Below, piece after piece: positions 30,891-39,639 of a stretch of DNA of 64,000 nt (position 1 is its first letter; each line of letters opens with the position of its first letter). The notes under the pieces are model-generated. The model did no database searches and was not told where the DNA came from. It saw only the letters and a list, made by a program, of their open reading frames with translations. The DNA lies in NCBI RefSeq assembly GCF_024213195.1, contig NZ_JANAVF010000010.1:62001-126000 (forward strand), written 5' to 3'. The DNA comes from Streptomyces sp. TBY4 (GTDB lineage Bacteria > Actinomycetota > Actinomycetes > Streptomycetales > Streptomycetaceae). A program made the translations under genes and the position numbers.

Positions 30891-32156
30891 TCAGCCCGGC
30901 GGTGCGTCCCGGTTCTTGCTCGGCGTGCGGTCGCGGCGGGGGAGCAGGAGCGGGGTCGTCATGGCCAGCAGACCCGCGGCCGCGAGGGCGGTGCGGGGGC
31001 CGGTGAAGGCGGCCAGCAGGCCCCACAGGGCGGTCAGTGCGGCGATGGACGCCTTGCTGGTGACCGACCAGGCCGACAGGACGCGGGCCACCCGGTCCGG
31101 CGGGGTCAGGGTGAGCCGGCGGGTGGCGAACACCGGGTTGAACACGCCCATGCAGGTGATCAGCCCGAACTCGACGGCCATGACGAGCACGAGCCCGCCG
31201 GGCCCGGAGTGGACGAAGGCCAGCCAGGGCAGCCAGCAGGCCCGCAGCACCCCGGAGGCGATCATGACCCGGTGCCGGCCGAACCGCTGGACGAGCCGCG
31301 GCGCCAGCCGGGAGCCGAGGAGGCCGCCGACGCAGGGGACGGCGAAGGCGAGCCCGTACTGCCAGGGCGCGAACCCGAGCGGGCCGAGCATGAGGACGGC
31401 GAGCAGCGGCGAGGTCGCCATGATCAGGCCGTTGACCAGGATCGTGTTGGCGAAGAGCGGGCGCAGCTCGGGGTCGGCCAGGATGAACCGCCAGCCTTCG
31501 AACAGGTCGCCGAAGCGCAGCCGCGCCGGAGCCCCGCCGGCCGCGACGGGGGGTCGCTCGGGCTGCGGCTCCCCGCCGCCGATCGCGCGGATCCCCGCTG
31601 CCGACAGCAGGTAGCTCACCGCGTTGCCCACCACCGTCATCACCGGCCCGAACGCGGCGACCACGGCCCCGCCGAGCGGGGGCCCGAGCAGGGTGGCGGT
31701 CCAGGTGGTGGATTCGAAGCGGCCGTTCGCGACGAGCAGGTCCTCCGGCCGTACGAGCGCCTTCAGACAGGCGCCGCTCGCCGCCGTGAAGGCGATGTCC
31801 GCCGCACCGACGAGGACCGAGACGACCGCGAGCTGGGTGAGCCCGAGCCCGCCGAACGCGAAGGCCGCCGGGACGCTCATCAGTGCCGCGAACCGGACCA
31901 GGTCCATCGCGATCATCACCGGCCGCTTGCGGCGGAACTCCACCCACGGGCCGAGCGGCAGCGCCACCAGCGCGGCGACGGCGGGCCCGGCAGCCGCGAG
32001 CGCCGAGACCTCGGCCGGCCCGGCGTGCAGCACGATGATCGCGATCAGGGCGAAGGCGTCGAAGGCGAGCCAGGTGCCGAGCGTGCTGACCGCGTACGCC
32101 GCCCAGAGCCACCCGAACGGCCGCCCCAGAGACCTCCTGGTCCTCACGATCGGCAT
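30891..32156 (-). CDS. MFS transporter (EntS/DHA3-like)
   Basis: A 421-residue membrane protein with about 12 helices. The start is the ATG at 32156 (MPIVRTRRSLGRPFGWLWAAYAVSTLG), preceded by GAGGA. Motif-A-like loop: PLGPWVEFRRKRPVMIAMDL. Helix 'NTILVNGLIMATSPLLAVLML' and 'GGLLGSRLAPRLVQRFGRHRVMIAS' resemble the DHA3 drug and siderophore exporter group. It is probably an efflux pump; no adjacent regulator or biosynthetic gene hints at its substrate. Confidence 0.85.
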   Translation of the reverse strand: MPIVRTRRSLGRPFGWLWAAYAVSTLGTWLAFDAFALIAIIVLHAGPAEVSALAAAGPAVAALVALPLGPWVEFRRKRPVMIAMDLVRFAALMSVPAAFAFGGLGLTQLAVVSVLVGAADIAFTAASGACLKALVRPEDLLVANGRFESTTWTATLLGPPLGGAVVAAFGPVMTVVGNAVSYLLSAAGIRAIGGGEPQPERPPVAAGGAPARLRFGDLFEGWRFILADPELRPLFANTILVNGLIMATSPLLAVLMLGPLGFAPWQYGLAFAVPCVGGLLGSRLAPRLVQRFGRHRVMIASGVLRACWLPWLAFVHSGPGGLVLVMAVEFGLITCMGVFNPVFATRRLTLTPPDRVARVLSAWSVTSKASIAALTALWGLLAAFTGPRTALAAAGLLAMTTPLLLPRRDRTPSKNRDAPPG

Positions 32157-32304
32157 GGTCGGCGCAGTCCTCGCTCTCTCGCACACAAGCGTACGAACCT
32201 ACGCGACGCGGCCGGAGCAATCAAAGCGGGAGGCCCGGACACGGCTCCGGCCCGGCACCCGCGCGATGCGGGGCCGGGCCGGAGCCCCGTACGGCCGTCT
32301 CACC

Positions 32305-35300
32305 TCACGGCGCGAGCCGGTACGCGTTGGTGATCGTCTCCCGGACGGTGTTGCCCGCCTTGTCCCTCAGGTCCACCCGGAACGACACGGCCTTGGCCGA
32401 CGCCGGGTGCCGCACGATCACCGACCGCGCCCCCTCCGGGTCCGTCGCCACCGCGAGGAGCCGCCAGGTCGCGCCCCCGTCGAAGGAGACCCGGACCGTC
32501 AGCGCGGCCACCTGGCCCGCGGCGGCGGCCGCCCCGCCCAGCCGCAGCGGCACCTTCAGCGCACCGCCCGCAGGCGCCGTCCCGCTCAGGCTCAGCTTCG
32601 GCGCGAGCCGCACCGTGGACAGCGGTAGCGCCACCGGCTCGTCGCCGGCCGGGCGGACCGAGGTGAACGTCCAGACCGCGCTCACCTTCGTGCTGGTCGA
32701 GGTGTCCGCGGCGGCGCGGGTCGCCTCCTTGGTCAGCCGGTACGTGGCCTTGCCTGCCGGAACCTCGGCGCTCAGCCAGCCGTTCGGCGGCGTCTCGACG
32801 ATGACCCGGCCTCCGGACTCCAGCCGGGTGAAGCCGCCCGTGGTGGACGAATAGCCCTGGTGCCCGGCGCCGTCGTTGAACAGCCCGATGTTGAAGTCCA
32901 CGTAGTCGCCGGTCCGCGTCGCGGCCTGCTCCTTGCCCGCCTCCAGATCGGGGCCGACCACTCCGGTGTTGAAGTTCAGCGTGTACCGCCGGCCCCCCTG
33001 GTACGAGCGGAGGTCGTGCGTGTAGATCATGCGCGGCTCCCCTCCCGCGTTGACCTGCGAGGCGACCCAGGACCAGCGCACCCCGCCCCCGGTGCTGACG
33101 TACTGGGTGCTCGCCAGCGGCAGGGACTGCTCGGAGGGGTCCTGCACTCCGGAGGTGTAGCCGTCGGCGCCCGTCGGTGTCGCGTGGATGAGGCCCTTCG
33201 CCCCGGTGACCGAGGCACCGAACCCGAGCTTCACCTCGGCGACGTCGGCCTTGGTGAGCTTGCGGTCGAGGCCGGAGAACCAGGTGCCCGTACGGTTGAA
33301 GGCGAGCCGGTAGTCGATGTTCCTGCCCGCCGCCCCCGGCGTCTTCCACAGGCCGTTGTACTGCGCCCGCAGCGTGGGTGCGGCCGGGCCCAGGTGCTGG
33401 GTGAGGATCTTCGTCGCCCCGTCGGTGGCCCACATGTCGGAGACCATCGCGGCTTCGTCGTAGAACCCGGCGTAGGCGCTCACCAGCTTCGCGGACGGGT
33501 CCGGCGGGGTGACGGCGAACGGCTTGGCCTTGCGGGAGTCGAAGGAGACCGTGGTCGTCCCGGTGAGCTTCAGCAGCGGCTGGACGAAGAACCCCAGGGT
33601 GGAGTCCGGGCCCCAGACGACGCCCTCCAGCAGGTAGTTGCCCTTGGGCAGCCGCTGGACGACGGTGCCGCTCGGGTCGTACGGGACCTCGAAGCGGCCC
33701 TCCATGCCGGTGCCGAGCTTCGTGACCGTGGTGTAGTAGGTCGCCGGGTTCCCGCCGTTGACGTCCAGGTGATTCAGGGTGACGTCGTACGACTCCACCT
33801 CACGCTCGACCACGAGGCCGGTGCGCACCTCCTGCCCGCCCCCGGAGGCCAGTACGGTGCCGCCGAAGGCGCCGTCGACCGTGCCCTTGCGGGTGTCGGC
33901 GGTGACGGCGGTCGTCGCGGTGCCCCCGGCGGGGACGGTGAGCTGAGCGTCCTTCACAGTGAACATCCCGGCCGGCGCCGGACGGCCGGACGGGTCGGTG
34001 CCGGACGTGGTCAGCTTCAGCGTGACCGGCTTGGCCCCGTGGTTGCGGTAGGTGAGGGACTTGGACACCGGCTTGTCGTCGGCGTGCGGCCAGAGCTGCG
34101 TACCGAAGGCCAGGGAACCGGGCGTGGAGGTGACCACGGCCTGGGAGGCACGGACCAGGTCGGTACGGCCCGCGCCCTGCTGGTAGGCGTTGAGCTTCGG
34201 GTGGGGCGTGGCCGAGCCGGTCAGCAGGGCCTTGAGCCGGGCCGGGCTCCAGGCCGGATGCTGCTGCTTGAGCAGCGCCGCAGCGCCCGCGACGTGCGGG
34301 GTGGCCATCGAGGTGCCGTCCATCGCGACGTAGCCCCCGGGCGGCCCGGGCTCCGTGCCCTGCGTGGTCGCGGCGGCGGTGATGTCGACGCCCGGGGCGG
34401 TGATGTCCGGCTTGGTCAGCCCGTCGGCGGTCGGACCGCGGCTGGAGAAGTCCGCGAGCCGGTCCTGCTTGTCCACCGCGCCGACCGTGAGCGCCGCCGC
34501 GGCGCTGCCGGGCGTGCGCAGGGTGGCGGCCTTGTCGCCCTCGTTCCCGGCGGCCACCACGAACAGCGCCTTGCCCGAGAGCTGGGCGACCGCTTCCTCC
34601 ATGGGGTCGACGCCGGGCTGGTCGGGAGAGCCCAGGCTCATGTTGACGACCGTCGCGCCCTGGTCCACGGCCCACTGCATACCGCTGATGATCTCGGAGT
34701 CCGAGCCGAACCCGTCGTCGCCCAGGACCTTGGCGTCCAGGAGCTGCACATCGGGCGCCACGCCCTTGTAGAGGCCGCCCGACCGCGCGCCCGAGCCGGC
34801 GATCGTGGAGGCCACGTGCGTCCCGTGCCCGTAGCGGTCCTTGGAGTCGGGCGAGCTGCTGAAGTTCTTCTGCAGCGTCTCGACGCCCTTGAGGTCCGGG
34901 TGGGTCTCGTCGACCCCCGTGTCCAGGACCGCCACCTTGACGCCCTTGCCGGTGAAGCCCGCCTTCCACATGGTGGGCGCGCCGATCTGCGGCACGCTCT
35001 TGTCCAGCGCGGCGCTCACCTTGCCGTCCAGCCACAGGTGCGCGACGGGCGGCACCGGCGGGGCCGCCAGGGTGCGGGCGTCCGTCCGGCCGGTGACCGC
35101 CGTCCAGAGGGCCGCGGCGTCGGCCTTCCGCGCGGTGAACGCCTCGCCCGCCACCGAGGGCAGCGGGCGGCGGTCGCGGGCGACCGCCGCCAGAGTGTCA
35201 CCGGCGGCCCCGAAGGTCTGCGCCCCCGAGGCGTCGCGCCGGTAGCCGGCTATCAGGGGCAGCGTGGTGCGGTGCGCGTCGTCGTACCCGTTCCTCACCA

Positions 35301-35673
35301 GCTCGGCGACGTCGAAGAGGCGCCGGTCGAGCACCCCGTCGGCGACCAGCCGCAGGGCGTCCTGCGGAATGACGTACGTGTGCGCGCCCTCGCGGCGCAC
35401 CGAGAAGGCGGTCCCCTCACGGCCCGCGCCGCGGATCAGCTGCTCGACGCTGCCGTCGCCCTTGACGAGGACCCGGTCGCCGGTGATCAGGGTCACCGTC
35501 GCCGACGGCTTCGACTCCTTCTTCGCCCGGCCGGCGGCCGGACCCCCCGTGCCGTCCTGCGCGGTGCCCGCTGCCGGCGCCGGCGTGGCACCGGCCGACA
35601 CCGTGCCCGCGATCAGCGTCCCCGTCACCGCGACGGCGAGCGTCGCCGCCCGGGCCTTCCTCGTGAATCCCAC
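32305..35673 (-). CDS. Large secreted S8 subtilisin-like protease
   Basis: A 1122-residue exported serine protease. The GTG at 35673 follows GGGGGAA and is preferred to an ATG at 35709. The signal peptide (RKARAATLAVAVTGTLIAGTVSAGA) is followed by a pro-region with TVTLITGDRVLV. The catalytic triad is Asp251 (VAVLDTGVDETHPD), His283 (YGHGTHVASTIAG) and Ser455 (DGTSMATPHVAGAAAL). About 600 residues after the catalytic domain form beta-rich repeats with SLTYRNHGAKPVTLKL and a late WTFTSVRPA, as in the S8 subtilases of about 1100-1250 residues common in Streptomyces. It degrades extracellular protein. An ACATGC/GCATGT palindrome lies 23 bp upstream of the start. Confidence 0.93.
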   Translation of the reverse strand: MGFTRKARAATLAVAVTGTLIAGTVSAGATPAPAAGTAQDGTGGPAAGRAKKESKPSATVTLITGDRVLVKGDGSVEQLIRGAGREGTAFSVRREGAHTYVIPQDALRLVADGVLDRRLFDVAELVRNGYDDAHRTTLPLIAGYRRDASGAQTFGAAGDTLAAVARDRRPLPSVAGEAFTARKADAAALWTAVTGRTDARTLAAPPVPPVAHLWLDGKVSAALDKSVPQIGAPTMWKAGFTGKGVKVAVLDTGVDETHPDLKGVETLQKNFSSSPDSKDRYGHGTHVASTIAGSGARSGGLYKGVAPDVQLLDAKVLGDDGFGSDSEIISGMQWAVDQGATVVNMSLGSPDQPGVDPMEEAVAQLSGKALFVVAAGNEGDKAATLRTPGSAAAALTVGAVDKQDRLADFSSRGPTADGLTKPDITAPGVDITAAATTQGTEPGPPGGYVAMDGTSMATPHVAGAAALLKQQHPAWSPARLKALLTGSATPHPKLNAYQQGAGRTDLVRASQAVVTSTPGSLAFGTQLWPHADDKPVSKSLTYRNHGAKPVTLKLTTSGTDPSGRPAPAGMFTVKDAQLTVPAGGTATTAVTADTRKGTVDGAFGGTVLASGGGQEVRTGLVVEREVESYDVTLNHLDVNGGNPATYYTTVTKLGTGMEGRFEVPYDPSGTVVQRLPKGNYLLEGVVWGPDSTLGFFVQPLLKLTGTTTVSFDSRKAKPFAVTPPDPSAKLVSAYAGFYDEAAMVSDMWATDGATKILTQHLGPAAPTLRAQYNGLWKTPGAAGRNIDYRLAFNRTGTWFSGLDRKLTKADVAEVKLGFGASVTGAKGLIHATPTGADGYTSGVQDPSEQSLPLASTQYVSTGGGVRWSWVASQVNAGGEPRMIYTHDLRSYQGGRRYTLNFNTGVVGPDLEAGKEQAATRTGDYVDFNIGLFNDGAGHQGYSSTTGGFTRLESGGRVIVETPPNGWLSAEVPAGKATYRLTKEATRAAADTSTSTKVSAVWTFTSVRPAGDEPVALPLSTVRLAPKLSLSGTAPAGGALKVPLRLGGAAAAAGQVAALTVRVSFDGGATWRLLAVATDPEGARSVIVRHPASAKAVSFRVDLRDKAGNTVRETITNAYRLAP

Positions 35674-35695
35674 CCGTGTTCCCCCACGTTCGTGT

Positions 35696-35711
35696 ACATG
35701 CCCATGCATGT
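35696..35711. promoter_or_regulatory. Palindrome ACATGC-CCAT-GCATGT upstream of the subtilase
   Basis: A perfect 6+6 bp inverted repeat with 4-bp spacer lies 23 bp before the chosen GTG. It overlaps the alternative upstream ATG, which supports the downstream start, and could be a repressor site. Confidence 0.5.
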
Positions 35712-35841
35712 GGTGTGGGGTATCACGCCGGGCGGGCCCGTTCGGTTCTCCGTGGACGCGGGGAATATCAACTCGCGCACGAACTCGGCAGCGGGGGACA
35801 CCGGGTGACGGGAACGCGCGCCAACGGGCCGCGGCCGGCCG

Positions 35842-36165
35842 TCAGTCGACCTGGAGCTCGCCCATCCGGCTCCAGCCGGTCGCGCCCTCGATGGTGGTGC
35901 TGACGATCTCCGGCGTCCGGGTGACCAGGGGCCGCATGGTCTCCAGGGCCGCGCGGAAGTGCGCGGAGGTGACGTGCGCTTCCGCGGCGTCGTCCTGGAA
36001 GGCCTCGACCAGGACGTAGGTGTCCGGCTCCTCCAGGCTGCGGGACCACTCGAACCACAGGTTGCCCGGCTCGGCGCGGGTGGCCAGGGTGAACTCCTCG
36101 ACCAGCTCGGGCCACTGGTCGACGTACTCGGACTTGACGGGGAATTTGACCACAATGAAGATCAT
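35842..36165 (-). CDS. ABM-domain (antibiotic biosynthesis monooxygenase-like) protein
   Basis: A 107-residue single-domain protein: MIFIVVKFPVKSEYVDQWPELVEEF, then NLWFEWSRSLEEPDTYVLVEAF, then HVTSAHFRAALETM. This is the dimeric ferredoxin-like fold of ABM/YgiN proteins, which oxidise quinols or detoxify aldehydes. The ATG overlaps the stop of the upstream membrane-protein gene (ATGA), so translation is coupled. A nearby biosynthetic cluster is not seen, so a household quinol role is more likely than antibiotic synthesis. Confidence 0.85.
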   Translation of the reverse strand: MIFIVVKFPVKSEYVDQWPELVEEFTLATRAEPGNLWFEWSRSLEEPDTYVLVEAFQDDAAEAHVTSAHFRAALETMRPLVTRTPEIVSTTIEGATGWSRMGELQVD

Positions 36166-37343
36166 TCGAGCATTGTAGGCGCGGGCCCTGCTCCTGCTCC
36201 CGATCCCTCTCCCGGTGCCGCTGCCGGGAACGCGGTGGCCGTGAGCGCCGCCGCGAGGTTCTCCTTGCGCATCCGCTGGTCCACGTAGAGCAGGGCGATG
36301 ACCAGCTGCGGGAAGCTGTACTGGAACAGCGAGCTGATGACGCCGTCGATCAGTACGACCAGTGCGTAGACCAGGAACCCGGAGATCAGCGGGCCGGGAT
36401 CCGGCGCGGGATCGCCCGGCTCCGGCAGGTTCGGGAAGAGGGAGAACATGCCGACGAGGCCGAACGGCGTCTGGATGGCGTACCCCACGGCCCCCGCCAC
36501 GAGGTGCCCGAGCACGGAGATGCCGAGCACCCGCCACCAGCCGTCGCGGACCAGGTGCGAAGAGCGCCGCAGGGCCGCCACGGGACCGAGCCCCTCGCAC
36601 ACCGCCGCGGCGGGCGCGAGGCCGAACCGGGTCATGAGCCAGACCGAGAAGGGCAGACACAGGAACGAGCCCAGGAGGAGCAGGGCGAAGAGGCCGGCCG
36701 GAGGGCCGGAGCCGTCCAGGTCCGCGGACATGACGATGAGCGGCACGCAGATCGCGTACAGCAGGACCACCGGCCCGCCGGCGATCAGCGCCGTGAGCAG
36801 GACGGTGCCGAGCACCGCCGGCAGCCGGGACCGGCCGCGGCGCCACAGCGAACCGAAGGTCACCGGGCGGCCCAGCACCGCCTCCTGGACCAGCGCGGGG
36901 CACACGGCGCCGATCATCGCGGCGCCCACCGTGATCGCGACGAGCGCGACCACGCCCGCCGGTACGAAGGACAGGAAGAGGTCCGCCACGTCCGACCCCT
37001 CGGGGCTCTGCCCCGGCGGGAGATCGAAGACGGCGGAGAACCGGTCCTGGACGGCGGCGAAGGTGATCGCGAGCGCGGCGGCGACGAGCAGGATCCCGAT
37101 GCCCTGTACCGCGGCCATGACTCCGATCAGGGGCTTCCAGTACCGGCGGAAGACCCCGAAGGCCCCGTTGAGCACCTCGCCCGTGCCGAGCGGGCGCAGG
37201 GGTATGACGCCCGGCTGCGGTGCGGGCGGCGGCATCCAGCCGCCTCCCCACGGCGGCGGCACGGGCTGACCCGGATGCTGAGCCGGGTACGGACCGGGGT
37301 GCGGACCCGGATGCTGATGACCCCACCCGGTGTGGTGCGACAT
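36162..37343 (-). CDS. Multi-pass membrane protein with His/Pro/Gly-rich N-terminus
   Basis: A 393-residue protein. The first 50 residues are cytoplasmic and rich in Gly, His, Pro and Trp (HHTGWGHQHPGPHPGPYPAQ). Then GVIPLRPLGTGEVLNGAFGVFRRYWK leads into about six hydrophobic segments. The pattern resembles the membrane domain often annotated as glycerophosphodiester phosphodiesterase membrane domain, with no catalytic domain attached. Function is not known. It is coupled to the ABM gene downstream and follows a TetR gene, perhaps as one operon of three. Confidence 0.7.
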   Translation of the reverse strand: MSHHTGWGHQHPGPHPGPYPAQHPGQPVPPPWGGGWMPPPAPQPGVIPLRPLGTGEVLNGAFGVFRRYWKPLIGVMAAVQGIGILLVAAALAITFAAVQDRFSAVFDLPPGQSPEGSDVADLFLSFVPAGVVALVAITVGAAMIGAVCPALVQEAVLGRPVTFGSLWRRGRSRLPAVLGTVLLTALIAGGPVVLLYAICVPLIVMSADLDGSGPPAGLFALLLLGSFLCLPFSVWLMTRFGLAPAAAVCEGLGPVAALRRSSHLVRDGWWRVLGISVLGHLVAGAVGYAIQTPFGLVGMFSLFPNLPEPGDPAPDPGPLISGFLVYALVVLIDGVISSLFQYSFPQLVIALLYVDQRMRKENLAAALTATAFPAAAPGEGSGAGAGPAPTMLE

Positions 37344-37366
37344 TGCTGTTCCCCCTCGATGGAAAC

Positions 37367-38065
37367 TCAGTGGGCGTCCCCGTCCAGGGGGACCACCAGT
37401 CCGATGCCCTCGGCCGCCACGGCGATCGCGTAGTCGAAGAACGCGGACTCGTCCCGGACGCTGTCGTGGGTACGGCTGAAGACCTGGAACACGAGCAGCC
37501 CGATCAGGCTGCTCCACAGCACGATCCCGCGCTCGATGACGTCCGAGAACGGCGCCGGGGGCAGGCCCCCGAAGGCCTCGACGGCGGCCGGCAGCAGCAG
37601 GGGCGGCCCGGGCACGGCCCGCCGGGGCGGGGTGAGTTCGCCGCCCTCCAGTGCCGCTCCCACGATGCGGGCGAGGACGCCGGGCGTGCGCGAGGCGGGC
37701 AGGACGGTGTCCTGCGGGGCGTGGTAGCCGGGTACGGGTGATCCGTAGATCAGCGTGAACTCGGCGGGGTGGTCGAAGGACCACTGCCGCAGGGCCCGCG
37801 TGACCGCGAGCAGCCGCGCGCCCGCCGAAGCGTGGGCGCCGGCGGCGGACTCGTCGGCCCGCTCCATCGCGGCCCCGGACGCGTCGTAGGCATCGACGAC
37901 CAGTGCGGTCAGCAGGTCGTCCCGGTGCGGGAAGGCCGCCCGCACCTCGGCGAAGGTACGACCGCAGTCCTGCGCGACCGCTTCCAGGGACAGCCCTGCG
38001 CCGCCCAGCTTCACCAGGTGCGCCCGCGCAGTGTCCTTGATTGATGTGGTCGTGTCATCGTCCAT
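37367..38065 (-). CDS. TetR-family regulator
   Basis: A 232-residue regulator. The HTH is divergent but recognisable: SIKDTARAHLVKLGGAGLSLEAVAQDCGRTFAEVRAAFPHRDDLLTALV (residues about 8-55). The C-terminal domain, RQWSFDHPAEFTLIYGSPVPGYHAP, is the TetR_C_13/WHG type common in Streptomyces. The next gene on the same strand, the membrane protein, starts 24 bp after its stop, so the three genes 38065-35842 may form an operon. The divergent NCS1 permease is another possible target. Confidence 0.85.
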   Translation of the reverse strand: MDDDTTTSIKDTARAHLVKLGGAGLSLEAVAQDCGRTFAEVRAAFPHRDDLLTALVVDAYDASGAAMERADESAAGAHASAGARLLAVTRALRQWSFDHPAEFTLIYGSPVPGYHAPQDTVLPASRTPGVLARIVGAALEGGELTPPRRAVPGPPLLLPAAVEAFGGLPPAPFSDVIERGIVLWSSLIGLLVFQVFSRTHDSVRDESAFFDYAIAVAAEGIGLVVPLDGDAH

Positions 38066-38182
38066 GTCGGAACCGTACCCGTCCTCCACAACCGGGTTGG
38101 TCGCGGTGCCCAAGTGCGCTGATGTCGCCGTACGCCGCTCCTCCGCGGTGAGCGAAGATTCGGACGAGAGACGGAGGGCTCC

Positions 38183-39607
38183 ATGGAATCCACGGGCAGG
38201 GGCGCGGGCACGGACACGGACCGTCCCGGCCGGATCGAGGCCCACGGCATCGACCACGTGCCCGACCGGGAACGCCACGGCCGGGCCCGCGAGCTGTTCG
38301 GGGTCTGGGCGGCGGCGAACGTGAACTACCTGAGCATGGTGGTCGGCGCCGCCCTGGTCCTCATGGGCCTGAGCCTGGGTCAGGCCGTCGCCGTCATCGT
38401 GGCGGGCAGCATCTTCTGGGCGCCGATCGGTCTGCTCGCCGTCTCGGGACCGGCCTCGGGCACCCCGAGCGAGGTCGTCGCGCGGGCGATGTACGGGATC
38501 CGCGGCAACCGGGTGAACATCGCCGTCAACGGCTGGCTGCTCTGCATCTGTTACATCGCCCTCAACCTGGCCGCCGCCGCGGTCGCCGCCTTCGTCCTCG
38601 TGGAGAAGGCGGGCATCGGCACCGGCGCCGGAGTCAAGACCGCCGTCGTGATGGCCATCGCCGGTATCACCGTCGCCATCGGCGTCTACGGACACGCCAC
38701 CATGGTGAAGCTCTACCCCCCGATCGCGATCGCTCTCACGGTCACCTTCGCCGTCGTCGCCTGCTACGTGTTCGCCCACGCCGGCCCCGGCCGCCCGGCC
38801 GCGGAACCGCTGACCGGCGGCGTCCTGTGGGCCACCCTCGCGGCCGGCGTCACACTGGTCGCCTCCGGGCCGCTCTCCTATACCAACAGCGCCGACTTCT
38901 CCCGCTACCTGCCGCGCACGATCTCCCGGTGGGCCGTCGCCGGCTGGACCGCGCTCGGCGGGTTCCTCCCCGGGGTCCTGCTCGCCTCGCTGGGCGCCCT
39001 CGCCGCGACCGTCGTGGACATGGCCGAACCGCAGGCCGGACTGGAGGGCATCCTGCCCGCCTGGTTCTCACCCGTGTTCCTGTTGGCGATCGTGCTCGGC
39101 ACGATCGCCAACAACGCCATGACCGCCTACAGCTCCGGCCTCGCCCTCCAGGCCGCCGGAGTCCGCGTCCGCCGCTCCCTCGGAGTCCTCGTCGACGGCG
39201 CGCTCGGGGTCGCCGCGACCCTGTACGCGCTCCTCGTCTCCGACTTCCTCGGCACGGTCGAGAACCTCCTCCAGCTGACCGTCGTCGTCCTCGGCCCCAG
39301 CACCGCCGTCTACGCGACCGACATCCTGCTGCGCCGCTGCCGCTACGACGGCCCCGCGCTCACCGACGAGACCCCCGGCAGCCCCTTCTGGTACACCGGC
39401 GGCGTCAACTGGGCGGGCGCGCTGGCCCTGACGGCCGGCATCGCGGCATCCCTCCTCTGCGTGGACACCCTCTACACCGGCCCCGTCGCCCGGGCCCTGG
39501 GAGGCGTGGACCTCTCCCTGCCCGCCGGCATCATCGTGGCGGCCTCCCTCTACTGGCTCCTGATGCACCGCTCCCTGCGGGGCCGGGCCGCCGCGCCGGC
39601 CGCCTGA
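38183..39607 (+). CDS. NCS1-family purine/cytosine permease
   Basis: A 474-residue transporter starting after GGAGGG. It has a hydrophilic N-terminus of about 40 residues ending IEAHGIDHVPDRERHGRARELFGVWAAANVNYL, the NCS1 signature region, and about 12 membrane helices. Other family features are SGPLSYTNSADFSRYLPR and LGTIANNAMTAYSSGLALQAAG. It imports nucleobases or related compounds (cytosine, allantoin, hydantoins) with H+ or Na+. It is divergent from a TetR gene. Confidence 0.9.
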   Translation: MESTGRGAGTDTDRPGRIEAHGIDHVPDRERHGRARELFGVWAAANVNYLSMVVGAALVLMGLSLGQAVAVIVAGSIFWAPIGLLAVSGPASGTPSEVVARAMYGIRGNRVNIAVNGWLLCICYIALNLAAAAVAAFVLVEKAGIGTGAGVKTAVVMAIAGITVAIGVYGHATMVKLYPPIAIALTVTFAVVACYVFAHAGPGRPAAEPLTGGVLWATLAAGVTLVASGPLSYTNSADFSRYLPRTISRWAVAGWTALGGFLPGVLLASLGALAATVVDMAEPQAGLEGILPAWFSPVFLLAIVLGTIANNAMTAYSSGLALQAAGVRVRRSLGVLVDGALGVAATLYALLVSDFLGTVENLLQLTVVVLGPSTAVYATDILLRRCRYDGPALTDETPGSPFWYTGGVNWAGALALTAGIAASLLCVDTLYTGPVARALGGVDLSLPAGIIVAASLYWLLMHRSLRGRAAAPAA

Positions 39608-39639
39608 CCGGGCAGCCGGCGCCGGGAGCCCCGTACCGG

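Noticed and set aside
35842..36165. Evidence for an antibiotic biosynthetic cluster from the ABM-domain protein
   Set aside because: No polyketide, peptide, terpene or tailoring genes accompany it; single ABM proteins are common housekeeping proteins.
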